64,000 nt of DNA, taken from NCBI RefSeq assembly GCF_000150275.1, contig NW_002060951.1, forward strand, positions 2,428,297 to 2,492,296, in the 5' to 3' direction. This document shows positions 62,968-64,000 of this stretch, one piece after another. The notes beneath the pieces are model-generated. The model did not search any database, had not been told where the DNA came from, and was given only the letters and a program-made list of their open reading frames with translations. Position 1 is the stretch's first letter. The number at the start of each line of letters is the position of its first letter. The DNA comes from Trichoplax adhaerens (Eukaryota > Placozoa > Uniplacotomia > Trichoplacea > Trichoplacidae). Both the position numbers and the translations under genes were made by a program.

Positions 62968-64000
62968 AAACAGCTACTCCATTCCATTATTCTATGCTCA
63001 TCGTATTCGGTTTATCAATCTACTTCATATTCATCGTATAGATAACACTTGTACCTTATTTCAGCTGTATTAACTACTGGTTATATACTATTTCTATTAT
63101 TTGCATTTTTAGAGTGCTATTGACTACGATGATAGATAATCCAGTATTTCTATAACTACAGCTATTTCGTGTATATATATTCATACCGTTTCCTTAGCTT
63201 GCCTTATCAATTGCAAAGGAGTTTTTTTATGCAGAAATTGAAGTAGAAACATTATCTTAATGTTATGAAATGTACAAAAAATATCTTTGATTGAAATATT
63301 CAATCTGCTCGCGAAGCACGAATTATATAAGGTTTTTGTTTGTTGCCCTATTAACCTCTTATTATAACTGGAATGCAATATTATATTAATATATATGTAA
63401 AGTCTACGAGTATCCAATATTTAAAATCGCACATAGCAGTAAGCATATTAAATTTGAAACAGTTGTAATTTATCTTGTGTTTAACATCACGATAGTACGA
63501 TTTGGATTTCTCTCATTCATTATAATGAATAATAAAAGCCGCCATTTACTACTTTTATTATAATCGTTCTACATAAGACAAACGGTATTAAATGAAGCGA
63601 TAATGGTTACTATGAAATCTATTTATAATATCGTTATCAATAAAAAGGTAAGTTCACTAAGATTATTTACAATTCGTATTATAAGCTAAATTCTACGATA
63701 ATGAAGGATCCTGTTTTGCACATGAATGAAGGAGATCAATGTTTTACCAAAGTCTCCGTTGAACTGCAAGCTCAACGGTACAAAAGCGCAGGATTTAAAA
63801 TTTTATCAAGCGGCATCTAGCGATTAATCTAAACTTTATTCTTTTCCGCACTATGATATCCGTGCGCTTACGTGATTTCTTATTAATGATATATTAACGG
63901 ATCAATGTGTTTACGCAAATCTGAAGGAGTTTTGTTATCTGGATAAGTAATTATTGAATTAATTAATGTGATTTATATATCTAATGAGATCATAAATGCA
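62968..64000. other. Downstream flank of the CCDC74/92 gene
   Basis: One kilobase with AT-rich sequence, a possible AATAAA at 63531-63536, and a short exon-like open frame at 63701-63820. No complete gene. Confidence 0.5.
63701..63820 (+). CDS. Small open frame of unknown identity
   Basis: An ATG-initiated frame of 39 residues ending TAG. Its GC content is higher and its residue mix more protein-like (MKDPVLHMNEGDQC... SAGFKILSSGI) than the surrounding DNA, so it may be a micro-ORF or an exon of a gene running past the window end. There are no splice sites that settle which, and I do not recognise the sequence. Confidence 0.25.
   Translation: MKDPVLHMNEGDQCFTKVSVELQAQRYKSAGFKILSSGI

Overview
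This is eukaryotic nuclear DNA from an animal. It is AT-rich, and all genes but one are split by short GT-AG introns. I rebuilt the exons by hand from homology, splice sites and codon phase. Seven spliced genes and one intronless gene are supported. In every complete spliced gene the exon lengths add up to a multiple of three, with matching phase at each junction. The gene set (HNF1 POU-like homeobox factor, SPPL3, a FAM43-like PTB protein, an axonemal dynein) is metazoan. Compact, intron-rich, AT-rich DNA with strong conservation to vertebrates fits an early-branching animal, and a placozoan (Trichoplax/Hoilungia type) is my best guess. The organism is inferred; no marker in the window proves it.

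Layout: HNF1 homologue, + strand (1033-3510, 5' end unresolved); ANKRD13 homologue, - strand (6111-10747); POLR1C/RPAC1, + strand (11850-14898), divergent from ANKRD13; a repeat-rich gap with a 133-bp tandem repeat and many GTAC palindromes (about 15.4-17.5 kb); a BUB1/BUBR1 (MadBub) checkpoint kinase, + strand (17845-24128); SPPL3 intramembrane protease, + strand (25539-30749); an intronless FAM43-like PTB protein, + strand (32651-33229); axonemal dynein heavy chain DNAH10, + strand (36095-57110); and a CCDC74/CCDC92-family coiled-coil gene, + strand (58864-62967). Intergenic gaps of 1-3 kb hold no recognisable genes.

Themes. (1) Five of the eight genes (HNF1, ANKRD13, SPPL3, DNAH10, CCDC92 family) have relatives on human 12q24, so the window looks like an ancient animal linkage block. 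(2) The checkpoint kinase combines KEN boxes, an ABBA-KEN-ABBA cassette, GLEBS motif and a catalytically intact kinase in one protein, as expected of the pre-duplication MadBub. (3) The two cilium-related neighbours, DNAH10 and the CCDC74/92 gene, each have an upstream sequence matching the RFX X-box. (4) DNAH10 has about 30 small exons and then a single 6.6-kb exon, which suggests localised intron loss. (5) A palindromic pentamer repeat (CTGTA/TACAG) is scattered through non-coding DNA.
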